From assembly GCA_021806055.1 (NCBI GenBank), contig JAJZYE010000060.1:1-6579 (forward strand): 6,579 bases of DNA, in the 5' to 3' direction. Origin of the DNA: Actinomycetes bacterium. GTDB lineage: Bacteria > Actinomycetota > Acidimicrobiia > Acidimicrobiales > RAAP-2. Positions 1 through 5,184 of the stretch are shown here, in pieces. Made by a program: the position numbers and the translations under genes. Within the stretch, counting starts at the first letter, position 1; each line of letters begins with the position of its first letter. The notes under the pieces are model-generated. The model was not told the origin of the DNA. It did no database searches and saw only the letters and a list, made by a program, of their open reading frames with translations.

Positions 1-717
1 GTGGGTCCGTTCTGGGAGCGCTACGGCCACGAGCCGACCACCCAGGTGATGATCGACTACTTCGACTTCCACGCGCGCAACTCCCTGGACGACTACGTGA
101 GCCTCGCCCAGCGAGCCAAGGACGAGGGCCTGCCCGTCAAGATCGGCCTCGAGGTGGACTATTTCCGCGACCAGATGGACGACGTCGCGGCGCTGCTGGC
201 CCAGTACCCCTTCGACGTGCTCATCGGCTCCGTGCACTGGCTCGGGACCTGGACCTTCGACGACTTCGAGAGTGAGGAGTCGCTGCGCGAGTGGCGCACT
301 CGCGACGTGGACCAGTGCTGGGCGGACTACACCCTGGCGCTCGAGGAGTTGGCCGCCACTCGTTCGGTGGACGTCCTCGCACACCCCGACGTGATCAAGG
401 TGGCGGGGTATCGCGCGAGCGACCCGGCCGAGTTCTGGGACCGCATGGCCGAGGCGGCCGCGCGCGCCGACGTGTCCGTGGAGTGCTCGTCGGCCGGGTG
501 GTTCAAGCCCGCGGGGGAGCAGTACCCGGCGCAGGGCTTCCTCGACCGGCTGGTGGCGCGCGGCGTGACGCTCACGACCGCCAGCGACGCGCACCGCCTC
601 GAGCGAGTGGCGTCGCGCGCCGACGACCTGGCGGCCCTGCTGGAGGTCAGGGGAGTGACCCACTTGGCCAGCTACACCGGGCGATCGCGACGCCTCGTCG
701 ACCTGCGGACCCCCTGA
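1..717 (+). CDS. PHP-domain phosphoesterase, HisJ-type histidinol-phosphatase-like (5' partial)
   Basis: The visible 238 residues are the C-terminal part of a PHP-domain metal-dependent phosphoesterase resembling HisJ-type histidinol phosphatases. Seen: GLEVDY at residues 49-54 (metal ligand E51), GSVHW at 76-80 (H79), AHPD at 127-130 (H128), VECSSAG at 160-166 and SDAH at 195-198 (D196, H198). These are the later PHP metal motifs in the expected order. The first two, the HxH and the (T/D)xH near the N-terminus, are absent, and HisJ proteins are usually about 260-280 residues, so the gene almost certainly begins upstream. The GTG at position 1 is then probably an internal valine codon. Its TGA directly abuts the ATG of the downstream kinase, so the two are probably co-transcribed and translationally coupled. 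Histidine biosynthesis is one possible role, but many actinobacteria use an inositol-monophosphatase-like HisN for that step, and PHP proteins also act on other phosphates. The family call is firm; the substrate is not. Confidence 0.85.
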   Translation: MGPFWERYGHEPTTQVMIDYFDFHARNSLDDYVSLAQRAKDEGLPVKIGLEVDYFRDQMDDVAALLAQYPFDVLIGSVHWLGTWTFDDFESEESLREWRTRDVDQCWADYTLALEELAATRSVDVLAHPDVIKVAGYRASDPAEFWDRMAEAAARADVSVECSSAGWFKPAGEQYPAQGFLDRLVARGVTLTTASDAHRLERVASRADDLAALLEVRGVTHLASYTGRSRRLVDLRTP

Positions 718-2205
718 ATGGCCACGCTGAGCGAGCTCGCCGCCCAGCGCACCGACCTCGTCGCGGCGCAGATTGACCACCTGGTGCGACTGACCGCCTC
801 GTGGTCGCTGCTGTCGGACCTGTCCTTCTCGGACATGGTGCTGATGGCGCCGATCAGCCCCGCGGGAGCGGGAGAGCCCTCCCCGTACGTGGTGCTCGGC
901 CAGGTGCGGCCCAACAATCGCTCCACGCTCATCAAGGAGGACTTGGTCGGCTCGACCCAGCGCGCGGGGGACTGGCCGCTGGTGACGATGGCGCTGGTGG
1001 AGGGCGCGCGGGTGGTCGGTGAGTCGGACCTGGCCCTGGCGCCGAGTGAGCGGGTACCGACGTGGTGCGTGCCGGTCGGGGTGGACGGCACGGTCGTGGC
1101 GGTGCTGGTGCGCCTGCAGGGACCGTTGCGCGGGCCGGCGTCGCTCTACGAGACGGCGTATCTGTCGGTATTCGAGCGACTCTGCGACATGGTGACCGAG
1201 GGCACGTTCCCCTTCCGCGAGGACGACGTGGCGGGTCCTGGCATGCCCCGCGTGGGTGACGGCATCATCCTGCTCGACCACGAGGGACGGGTCGAGTTCG
1301 CCACGCCCAACGCGGTGAACGCCCTGCATCGCCTCGGGGTCTACGCCGATCCCGAAGGCCGGCGTCTACGCGAGCTGGGCCTGCGCGTGCGCGAGGTGGA
1401 GCGCTCCCTGGCCTTCGCGATGCCCGCGATGGAGGAGGTCGATCGGGGCCAGGACATCGCGATCCTGGTGCAGAGCCTCCCGCTGCTGGCCGGCGGCCGC
1501 GTGAGCGGCGTCGTGGTCCTCGTGCGTGACGTGTCGGACCTGCGCCACCTGAATCGCGTGGTGCTGCACAAGGAGGCGGCGGTGCGAGAGGTGCACCACC
1601 GCGTGAAGAACAACCTGCAGACGATCTCGTCCCTGCTGCGCTTGCAGGCGCGGCGCAGTGACGAGCCCGAGACTCGCGTCGCCCTGCTCGAGGCGGAGCG
1701 GCGCGTGCGATCGATCGCGGTGGTCCACGAAGTCCTCTCGCGCGAGCCGGGGGAGCAGGTGGCCTTCGACGACATCGTGCGCTCCCTGGTGCTTCTGGTG
1801 GAGGACACGGTCCTGGCGCTGCACCCGGTGGAGATCGTGGTGAACGGCACGCTCGGGGTGCTCGCGACCGACCTGGCGACCCCTCTGGCGATCGCGCTCG
1901 CGGAACTGCTGACCAACGCTGTGGAGCACGCGTTCACCCAGTTCGCGGAGGACTCGCGCGACGTGGGCGTGGTGACGCTCAACCTGCACCTCGACGGCGC
2001 GGACGCGGTGGCCGAGGTCCGCGACAACGGTCGCGGGCTGCGCGAGGACTTCTCGCTGGACGTCCCGACCAGCCTCGGCCTGTCGATCGTGCGTGACATC
2101 ATCCGCGCCCAACTCCACGGCACCATCGCCATGCACTCGGTGCCGGCGGAACAGGGTGGTGGGACCTACGTGCGGGTCACCGTCCCCACGGGCGATCGAC
2201 CCTAG
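718..2205 (+). CDS. pdtaS: PdtaS-like cytoplasmic sensor histidine kinase (GAF-like/PAS/HisKA_2/HATPase_c)
   Basis: A 495-residue soluble histidine kinase with no signal peptide or membrane segment. Residues about 1-165 match the PdtaS-type N-terminal sensor domain (LLSDLSFSDM at 31-40, RPN at 64-66, EGTFP at 161-165). Residues about 180-275 form a PAS domain. The HisKA_2 H-box lies at 291-301 (EVHHRVKNNLQ; the phosphorylated histidine is H294 or adjacent H293), followed by LLRLQARR. The ATPase domain shows the N box ELLTNAVEHAF at 396-406 (N400), DNGRGL at 436-441, SLGLSIV at 452-458 and a C-terminal GGTYVRVTVP. Domain order and length match M. tuberculosis PdtaS (about 500 residues), which phosphorylates PdtaR, an RNA-binding ANTAR response regulator; no regulator gene is in this window. 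The ATG follows the preceding TGA with no gap and only a weak CGGA (706-709) upstream, suggesting translational coupling. Two cysteines I recall from the mycobacterial sensor domain are valines here (V59, V63), so the signal may differ. Confidence 0.9.
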   Translation: MATLSELAAQRTDLVAAQIDHLVRLTASWSLLSDLSFSDMVLMAPISPAGAGEPSPYVVLGQVRPNNRSTLIKEDLVGSTQRAGDWPLVTMALVEGARVVGESDLALAPSERVPTWCVPVGVDGTVVAVLVRLQGPLRGPASLYETAYLSVFERLCDMVTEGTFPFREDDVAGPGMPRVGDGIILLDHEGRVEFATPNAVNALHRLGVYADPEGRRLRELGLRVREVERSLAFAMPAMEEVDRGQDIAILVQSLPLLAGGRVSGVVVLVRDVSDLRHLNRVVLHKEAAVREVHHRVKNNLQTISSLLRLQARRSDEPETRVALLEAERRVRSIAVVHEVLSREPGEQVAFDDIVRSLVLLVEDTVLALHPVEIVVNGTLGVLATDLATPLAIALAELLTNAVEHAFTQFAEDSRDVGVVTLNLHLDGADAVAEVRDNGRGLREDFSLDVPTSLGLSIVRDIIRAQLHGTIAMHSVPAEQGGGTYVRVTVPTGDRP

Positions 2206-2227
2206 TGGCGGCCTAACTGGCCGCCGC
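2205..2227. terminator. Hairpin between convergent pdtaS and whiB stops, possible bidirectional terminator
   Basis: GGCGGCC (2207-2213) and GGCCGCC (2219-2225) form a perfect 7-bp stem around the loop TAACT; a G·T and a G-C pair can extend it to nine. It begins at the last base of the kinase TAG and includes the whiB TAG (2213-2215, read on -). Because it is symmetric it would fold in both transcripts. No T-tract follows on either side, so it resembles the U-less hairpins often proposed as actinobacterial terminators. The termination function is inferred. Confidence 0.55.
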
Positions 2228-2509
2228 GCGCCGTCGGGCGGCCAGCCACTGCTTGCGCAACTTGCGCCGTTCGTCCTCGGTGGTGCCGCCCCACACGCCC
2301 GACTCCTGATTGGTGGCCAGGGCGAACTCCAGGCAGGCCTTTCGTGCGTCGCACTTGTCGCAGACGCGCTTGGCCGACTCGATCTGGTCGGTGGCCATGC
2401 CCGTCGTGCCCACCGGGAAGAACAACTCCGGCTCGGTGTCGCGGCAGGCGGCGTGAGAGCGCCAGTCCGCGTCGTCCCACGCGTAGGTCCGGTTCCACAT
2501 CAACGACAT
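2213..2509 (-). CDS. WhiB-family Fe-S transcriptional regulator, WhiB1/WblE-like
   Basis: A 98-residue WhiB-like protein. The four [4Fe-4S] ligands are C22, C50, C53 and C59, spaced C-x27-C-x2-C-x5-C, the same spacing I recall for M. tuberculosis WhiB1. Other family marks are DWRSHAACRD (15-24), PELFFPVG (27-34), the GVWGG turn (71-75), EDERRKL (78-84) and a basic arginine-rich tail (about 83-95) expected to contact DNA. These fit WhiB1/WblE better than WhiB2, WhiB3 or WhiB7, which have different lengths and flanking sequences. WhiB1 proteins bind the primary sigma factor region 4 and react with nitric oxide through the cluster. The ATG at 2509 is chosen because a strong AAAGGA sits 8 nt upstream. 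It gives about 13 more residues before the first cysteine than M. tuberculosis WhiB1; an in-frame ATG at 2500 would shorten this by three. The gene converges on pdtaS with 7 bp between stops, an arrangement also recalled in mycobacteria. Confidence 0.93.
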   Translation of the reverse strand: MSLMWNRTYAWDDADWRSHAACRDTEPELFFPVGTTGMATDQIESAKRVCDKCDARKACLEFALATNQESGVWGGTTEDERRKLRKQWLAARRRAAAS

Positions 2510-2517
2510 ATGACAAT

Positions 2518-2523
2518 TCCTTT
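2518..2523 (-). promoter_or_regulatory. Strong Shine-Dalgarno of the whiB-like gene
   Basis: Read on the minus strand this is AAAGGA, followed by 8 nt (ATTGTCAT) and the ATG at 2509. It decides the start codon of the whiB-like gene. It is one of only two clear ribosome binding sites in the window; the other is in front of etfA. It lies 9 nt downstream of the leader hairpin, so the hairpin does not cover it directly. Confidence 0.75.
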
Positions 2524-2532
2524 ACAAAGTCA

Positions 2533-2567
2533 CCCACGCGGCGCTGTTCCCACAGAGCCGCCGTGGG
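2533..2567 (-). promoter_or_regulatory. Leader hairpin with GNRA tetraloop upstream of whiB-like gene
   Basis: On the minus strand CCCAC-G-GCGGC-T-CTGT pairs with ACAG-C-GCCGC-GTGGG: 5 + 5 + 4 base pairs, broken by one bulged G and one mismatch, capped by GGGA, a GNRA-type tetraloop. It ends 23 nt before the whiB ATG and starts just downstream of the predicted transcription start near 2572, so it would fill most of a leader of about 63 nt. No T-run follows, so classical attenuation is not obvious. It could stabilise the mRNA, bind a protein or regulate initiation. The pairing is seen; the role is unknown. Confidence 0.55.
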
Positions 2568-2578
2568 CGGGGAAACCG

Positions 2579-2607
2579 ATTTTACCGGATGCGGGGGGTA
2601 AAAACAA
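2579..2607 (-). promoter_or_regulatory. Predicted sigma70-type promoter of the whiB-like gene
   Basis: On the minus strand TTGTTT (2607-2602) is a -35 candidate and TAAAAT (2584-2579) a -10 that matches TATAAT at five of six positions, with a spacer of exactly 17 bp. Transcription would begin near 2572 and give a leader of about 63 nt with its own Shine-Dalgarno. The -35 matches TTGACA only in part, which suits a regulated promoter. This is the best full promoter in the window. Confidence 0.6.
2580..2603. promoter_or_regulatory. Inverted repeat across the whiB promoter, candidate operator
   Basis: TTTTACC (2580-2586) and GGTAAAA (2597-2603) are perfect 7-bp inverted half-sites separated by 10 bp, with centres 17 bp apart. 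One half overlaps the whiB -10 and the other the -35, where a dimeric regulator would block RNA polymerase. A further short palindrome, GTAATTTAC (2619-2627), lies between this and the GDPD gene and repeats the GTAA/TTAC core. The symmetry is seen; no regulator is identified. Confidence 0.4.
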
Positions 2608-2655
2608 GGCTCGAACGGGTAATTTACGGAAACTTTGGGCCCCGCCCCCGCGTGC

Positions 2656-2661
2656 GAGACT
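2656..2661 (+). promoter_or_regulatory. Possible -10 element of a leaderless GDPD transcript
   Basis: GAGACT lies 6 nt before the GTG at 2668. This is the same spacing as the TAGATT in front of etfB, where transcription would begin at or beside the start codon. GAGACT departs from TANNNT at the first base, and no convincing -35 is seen. A GGAG overlapping the start codon is too close to serve as a Shine-Dalgarno, which supports a leaderless message. Confidence 0.3.
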
Positions 2662-2667
2662 GACGGA

Positions 2668-3372
2668 GTGACCCAGGTCTACGCCCACCGAGGACTGCAC
2701 ACGGCGACGCGCGAGAACACGGTCGACGCCTTTCGCGCGGCGGTCGCCCTCGGCGTGGACGGCGTGGAGTTCGATGTGCGCGAGACGGGTGACGGGGTGC
2801 TCGTGGTGCACCACGACCCCGTCGCCGACTCGCACGTGATCGCGACCAGTCCCGCCGACATCCTGCCCGCGTACGTACCCACTCTGGACGAGGCGCTCGA
2901 GGCCTGCCGCGGCGTTCACGTGAACGTCGAGATCAAGAACAGCCGCGAGCCGGGGGAGATCTACGACGACACCGGTCGGGTCGCGCGGGCGGTGGTCGAG
3001 CGGGTGCACCAGGCTGGCTGGACCCACGACGTGATCTTCTCCTGTTTCGATCTGGCCACGTGTCGGGTGGTGCGCTCGTGCGCCGCGTCCGTGCGCGTGG
3101 GATTCCTGGTCGACGCCTCGCGCGACGTGCTGGAGGCGCTGCACCAGGCCCACGACGCGGGTCTGGACGGGGTGCATCCTCAGGTGACCACCATCACCAA
3201 CGAGATCATGGCGCGCTCACGCGAGTTGGGGCTGGCGCTGTACACCTGGACGGTGAACTCCCCGGTCGAGCTCGCGGCGCAGATGGCGTGGGGCGTGGAC
3301 GGGGTGATCACCGACGATCCCGCGACCGCGCTCACCCTGTTGAGTAAGGCCAAAGGACCCCGCTCGCTCTGA
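2668..3372 (+). CDS. Glycerophosphodiester phosphodiesterase (GDPD family)
   Basis: A 234-residue GDPD-family TIM-barrel enzyme that hydrolyses glycerophosphodiesters, released from phospholipids, to glycerol-3-phosphate and an alcohol. Seen with GTG as residue 1: HRG at 7-9 (catalytic H7), EN at 16-17, VEFDVR at 33-38 (metal ligands E34 and D36), HHDP at 48-51 (catalytic H49), NVEIKN at 86-91 (E88 metal, K90), YTWTVN near 190-195 and GVDGVITDDP near the C-terminus. All catalytic parts are present, so it should be active. There is no signal peptide or lipobox, and the length matches the short cytoplasmic UgpQ-like members rather than periplasmic GlpQ. The GTG at 2668 is preferred because the barrel's first strand (QVYAHRG) begins almost at once, as is usual; the frame stays open to a TTG at 2635, which would add 11 unlikely residues. 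It is divergent from the whiB-like gene and ends 14 bp before etfB. A role in phospholipid turnover is inferred from the family. Confidence 0.92.
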   Translation: MTQVYAHRGLHTATRENTVDAFRAAVALGVDGVEFDVRETGDGVLVVHHDPVADSHVIATSPADILPAYVPTLDEALEACRGVHVNVEIKNSREPGEIYDDTGRVARAVVERVHQAGWTHDVIFSCFDLATCRVVRSCAASVRVGFLVDASRDVLEALHQAHDAGLDGVHPQVTTITNEIMARSRELGLALYTWTVNSPVELAAQMAWGVDGVITDDPATALTLLSKAKGPRSL

Positions 3373-3374
3373 CC

Positions 3375-3380
3375 TAGATT
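3375..3380 (+). promoter_or_regulatory. -10 element of a likely leaderless etfBA transcript
   Basis: TAGATT fits the actinobacterial TANNNT -10 consensus and ends 6 nt before the etfB ATG, which would place the transcription start at or next to that codon. No Shine-Dalgarno is seen between the GDPD stop (3370-3372) and the ATG. The -35 window (about 3352-3357, AAAGGA) does not resemble TTGACA. Read-through from the GDPD gene is also possible across a 14-bp gap. Confidence 0.45.
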
Positions 3381-3386
3381 GTCAGC

Positions 3387-4160
3387 ATGAACGTTGTCGT
3401 ATGCGCGAAGCAGATACCTGACCCGGCGGCGCCCCAGTCGCTCGACCCCCACCACAACCTGGATCGCACGGGCAAGTTGATCCTCGACGAGGCCGACACC
3501 TACGGGGTGGAGATGGCGCTACAACTCGTCGACCGGGCCGGGGGCGGCGAGGTCACCGTCGTCTCGATGGGTTCGGCCCAGGACGTGGCCGGCCTGCGCA
3601 CGGCGTTGGCAATGGGAGCCGCCAAGGCGGTCATCGTGAGTGACGACTCCCTTCGCGGGACTGACGCGCTGGGCACGGCGAAGGTCCTCGCGGCCGTCGT
3701 GCGCCGGCTGCAGCCCGACCTGGTCGTCGCGGCGACCGAGTCGTCCGACGGCTACACCGGCACGACGCCGGTCCAACTGGCCGAACTCGTCGGGCTGCCG
3801 TCGATCACGTTCGCCAAGTCGATCGAGGTCAACGGGTCGACGGTGACCGTCCAGCGCCAGACCGAGGCGGGTTTCGACGAGGTGACGGCACCGCTGCCGG
3901 CACTGGTCACCGTGACCGCGGGTGTCGTGGAGCCGCGCTACGCCTCCTTCAAGGGGATCATGGCCGCCAAGTCCAAGCCGGTCGAGGTGCTCAGCGTCGC
4001 CGATCTGGGCCTGGAGGGCCAGGTGGGAGCGTCGGGGGCTCGCCAGACCATCACCGAGGTGGTCACCGCCGACGCACGCCAGGCCGGTGAGAAGTACGTG
4101 GACGACGGCGACGGCGCCGCGCGCGTCGTGTCCTTCCTCGAGTCCATCAAAGTTCTGTAA
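3387..4160 (+). CDS. etfB: Electron transfer flavoprotein beta subunit
   Basis: A 257-residue EtfB (FixA), of usual length. With EtfA it forms a soluble heterodimer that takes electrons from acyl-CoA and related dehydrogenases and passes them to ETF:quinone oxidoreductase. Seen: the N-terminal VVVCAKQIPDP (3-13), LDEADTYGVEMAL (33-45), GAAKAVIVSDD (77-87), the nucleotide-binding ESSDGYTGTTP (118-128), the EtfB signature stretch around 152-175 ending in PALVTV, then EPRYASFKGIMAAKSKPVEV (182-201) and a C-terminal AGEKYVDDGDGAARVVSFL (233-251). The last block resembles what I recall of mycobacterial FixA. The TG in the nucleotide-binding loop fits the AMP-binding, non-bifurcating type better than the FAD-binding loop of bifurcating EtfB; this is inference. 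The start is supported by the family N-terminus and a TAGATT six nt upstream. etfA follows after 13 bp. Confidence 0.95.
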   Translation: MNVVVCAKQIPDPAAPQSLDPHHNLDRTGKLILDEADTYGVEMALQLVDRAGGGEVTVVSMGSAQDVAGLRTALAMGAAKAVIVSDDSLRGTDALGTAKVLAAVVRRLQPDLVVAATESSDGYTGTTPVQLAELVGLPSITFAKSIEVNGSTVTVQRQTEAGFDEVTAPLPALVTVTAGVVEPRYASFKGIMAAKSKPVEVLSVADLGLEGQVGASGARQTITEVVTADARQAGEKYVDDGDGAARVVSFLESIKVL

Positions 4161-4165
4161 GGGAG
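4161..4165 (+). promoter_or_regulatory. Shine-Dalgarno of etfA
   Basis: GGGAG directly follows the etfB TAA (4158-4160) and lies 8 nt before the ATG at 4174. It fixes the etfA start although the reading frame stays open upstream to 3922 through etfB. It shows that etfA, as an internal operon gene, is translated by the leadered route, unlike the apparently leaderless etfB. Confidence 0.7.
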
Positions 4166-4173
4166 AATCGATC

Positions 4174-5139
4174 ATGCCACTGGACACCATCTGGGTCGTT
4201 GCCGAGCCGGCGGGGGACTCGCTGACGACAACGTCCCTCGAGCTGCTGACGCGCGCGCGGGCTCTCGCCACGACCGTGGTCGCGGTGTCGTGGGGGGCGA
4301 ACGCCGACGCCCGCGCCCGCGTCGCGGGCGAGTACGGCGCGAGCACCCTCTACGACGTGGGCGAGCTGGGCGGCGCTCTGCCCGGCGCCGCCGTCGCCTA
4401 CGCCCTGGCTGGCCTGGCCGACGCGACGCCGCCGGACGCCGTGCTCGTGCCGACGAGCTACGACGGTCGCGACATCGCGGCGCGCCTGTCGGCCCGCCTG
4501 GACCGCCCCGTGCTCACCAACGTCTCGGGCCTGAGCGACGAGGACGGGCTGGTGACCGAGCACCAGGTCTTCGGGGGGACCCAGGTCGTGCGCGCCCGTT
4601 TCACCGGCGACGGACCGGGGATCATCGTGGTGCGAGCCAAGTCCTTCGCTGCCGAGCCCGCGGGTGGCGCACCGGCGGCGGTCGTGGCCGCACCCAGCGG
4701 TGACGTGGGGGCGGTGGGCACCGCGCGAATCGTGTCCTCCCACGTGGAGGAGCGCACCGGACCCCAGCTCGAGGACGCCACGGTGGTGGTGTCGGGCGGG
4801 CGAGGCCTCGGCGATGCGGGATCCTACGCGTTGGTCGAGGAGCTGGCCTCGCTCCTGCACGGGGCCGCCGGCGCGAGTCGCGCCATCGTCGACGCTGGTT
4901 GGGTCCCCTACTCCCATCAGGTGGGGCAGACGGGTAAGACCGTCAAGCCGACCGTGTACATCGCACTGGGCATCTCGGGCGCGACCCAGCACATGGTGGG
5001 TATGAAGGGCGCCAAGAACATCGTGGCGATCAACAAGGATCCCGACGCGCCGATCTTCCAGATCGCCGATCTGGGGATCGTGGGTGACGTGCACAAGATC
5101 CTTCCGGCCGTGATCGAGGCCGTCAAGAACCACGGGTGA
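4174..5139 (+). CDS. etfA: Electron transfer flavoprotein alpha subunit
   Basis: A 321-residue EtfA (FixB), the FAD-carrying partner of the EtfB encoded 13 bp upstream. Residues about 1-155 form the ETF N-terminal domain, including [20 protein letters not shown] (90-109). The C-terminal FAD domain is highly conserved: VSGGRGLG (206-213), the [12 protein letters not shown] block (234-245; R236), HQVGQTGK (248-255), the EtfA signature [13 protein letters not shown] (261-273) and [19 protein letters not shown] (287-305). Length and motifs are those of an intact, normal EtfA. The ATG at 4174 is chosen because GGGAG lies 8 nt upstream and the protein then begins like other EtfA. The stable heterodimer, immediate adjacency and lack of any promoter in the gap imply co-transcription with etfB. 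Neither the ETF:quinone oxidoreductase nor an acyl-CoA dehydrogenase gene is in the window, so its electron donors cannot be named from context. Confidence 0.96.
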   Translation: MPLDTIWVVAEPAGDSLTTTSLELLTRARALATTVVAVSWGANADARARVAGEYGASTLYDVGELGGALPGAAVAYALAGLADATPPDAVLVPTSYDGRDIAARLSARLDRPVLTNVSGLSDEDGLVTEHQVFGGTQVVRARFTGDGPGIIVVRAKSFAAEPAGGAPAAVVAAPSGDVGAVGTARIVSSHVEERTGPQLEDATVVVSGGRGLGDAGSYALVEELASLLHGAAGASRAIVDAGWVPYSHQVGQTGKTVKPTVYIALGISGATQHMVGMKGAKNIVAINKDPDAPIFQIADLGIVGDVHKILPAVIEAVKNHG

Positions 5140-5171
5140 CGCGCACGCGGCGGTCTCGTCGCGCGCATCGG

Positions 5172-5177
5172 TAGGCT
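5172..5177 (+). promoter_or_regulatory. -10 element of a likely leaderless MFS transporter transcript
   Basis: TAGGCT, a common actinobacterial form of the TANNNT -10, ends 7 nt before the ATG at 5185. There is no Shine-Dalgarno between it and the ATG. It lies 32 bp after the etfA stop, so the transporter probably has its own promoter rather than belonging to the etfBA operon. No clear -35 is seen. Confidence 0.5.
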
Positions 5178-5184
5178 CGGGCCG

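Noticed and set aside
1341..2136. Two long minus-strand open frames opposite the histidine kinase.
   Set aside because: Their products are low-complexity Arg/Ser-rich or His/Gln/Arg-rich and overlap each other, while the plus strand has a full conserved kinase. They are antisense shadows.
2202..2537. A 111-codon minus-strand frame overlapping the whiB-like gene.
   Set aside because: It runs in another frame across the WhiB coding sequence and has no family motifs; the WhiB frame carries all four cysteines and a Shine-Dalgarno.
2533..2567. The whiB leader hairpin as an ANTAR (PdtaR) target.
   Set aside because: The known ANTAR target is a pair of hairpins with six-base loops carrying fixed A and G positions. 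Here there is one hairpin with a four-base GGGA loop, and opening the top pair gives UGGGAA, which lacks the first A.
2635..2667. A TTG start at 2635 for the GDPD gene.
   Set aside because: It adds 11 residues (MGPAPACETDG) not expected before the first beta strand, has no ribosome site, and would cover the putative -10.
2530..3177. A 215-codon minus-strand frame opposite the GDPD gene.
   Set aside because: It is His/Arg/Val-rich with no domain, and lies antisense to a GDPD with intact catalytic residues. Its upstream region shows no promoter or ribosome site.
5140..5171. A possible terminator hairpin after etfA in the GC-rich gap.
   Set aside because: Only a 4-bp CGCG stem with a 10-nt loop and irregular extensions can be drawn; such pairing is expected by chance in this base composition.
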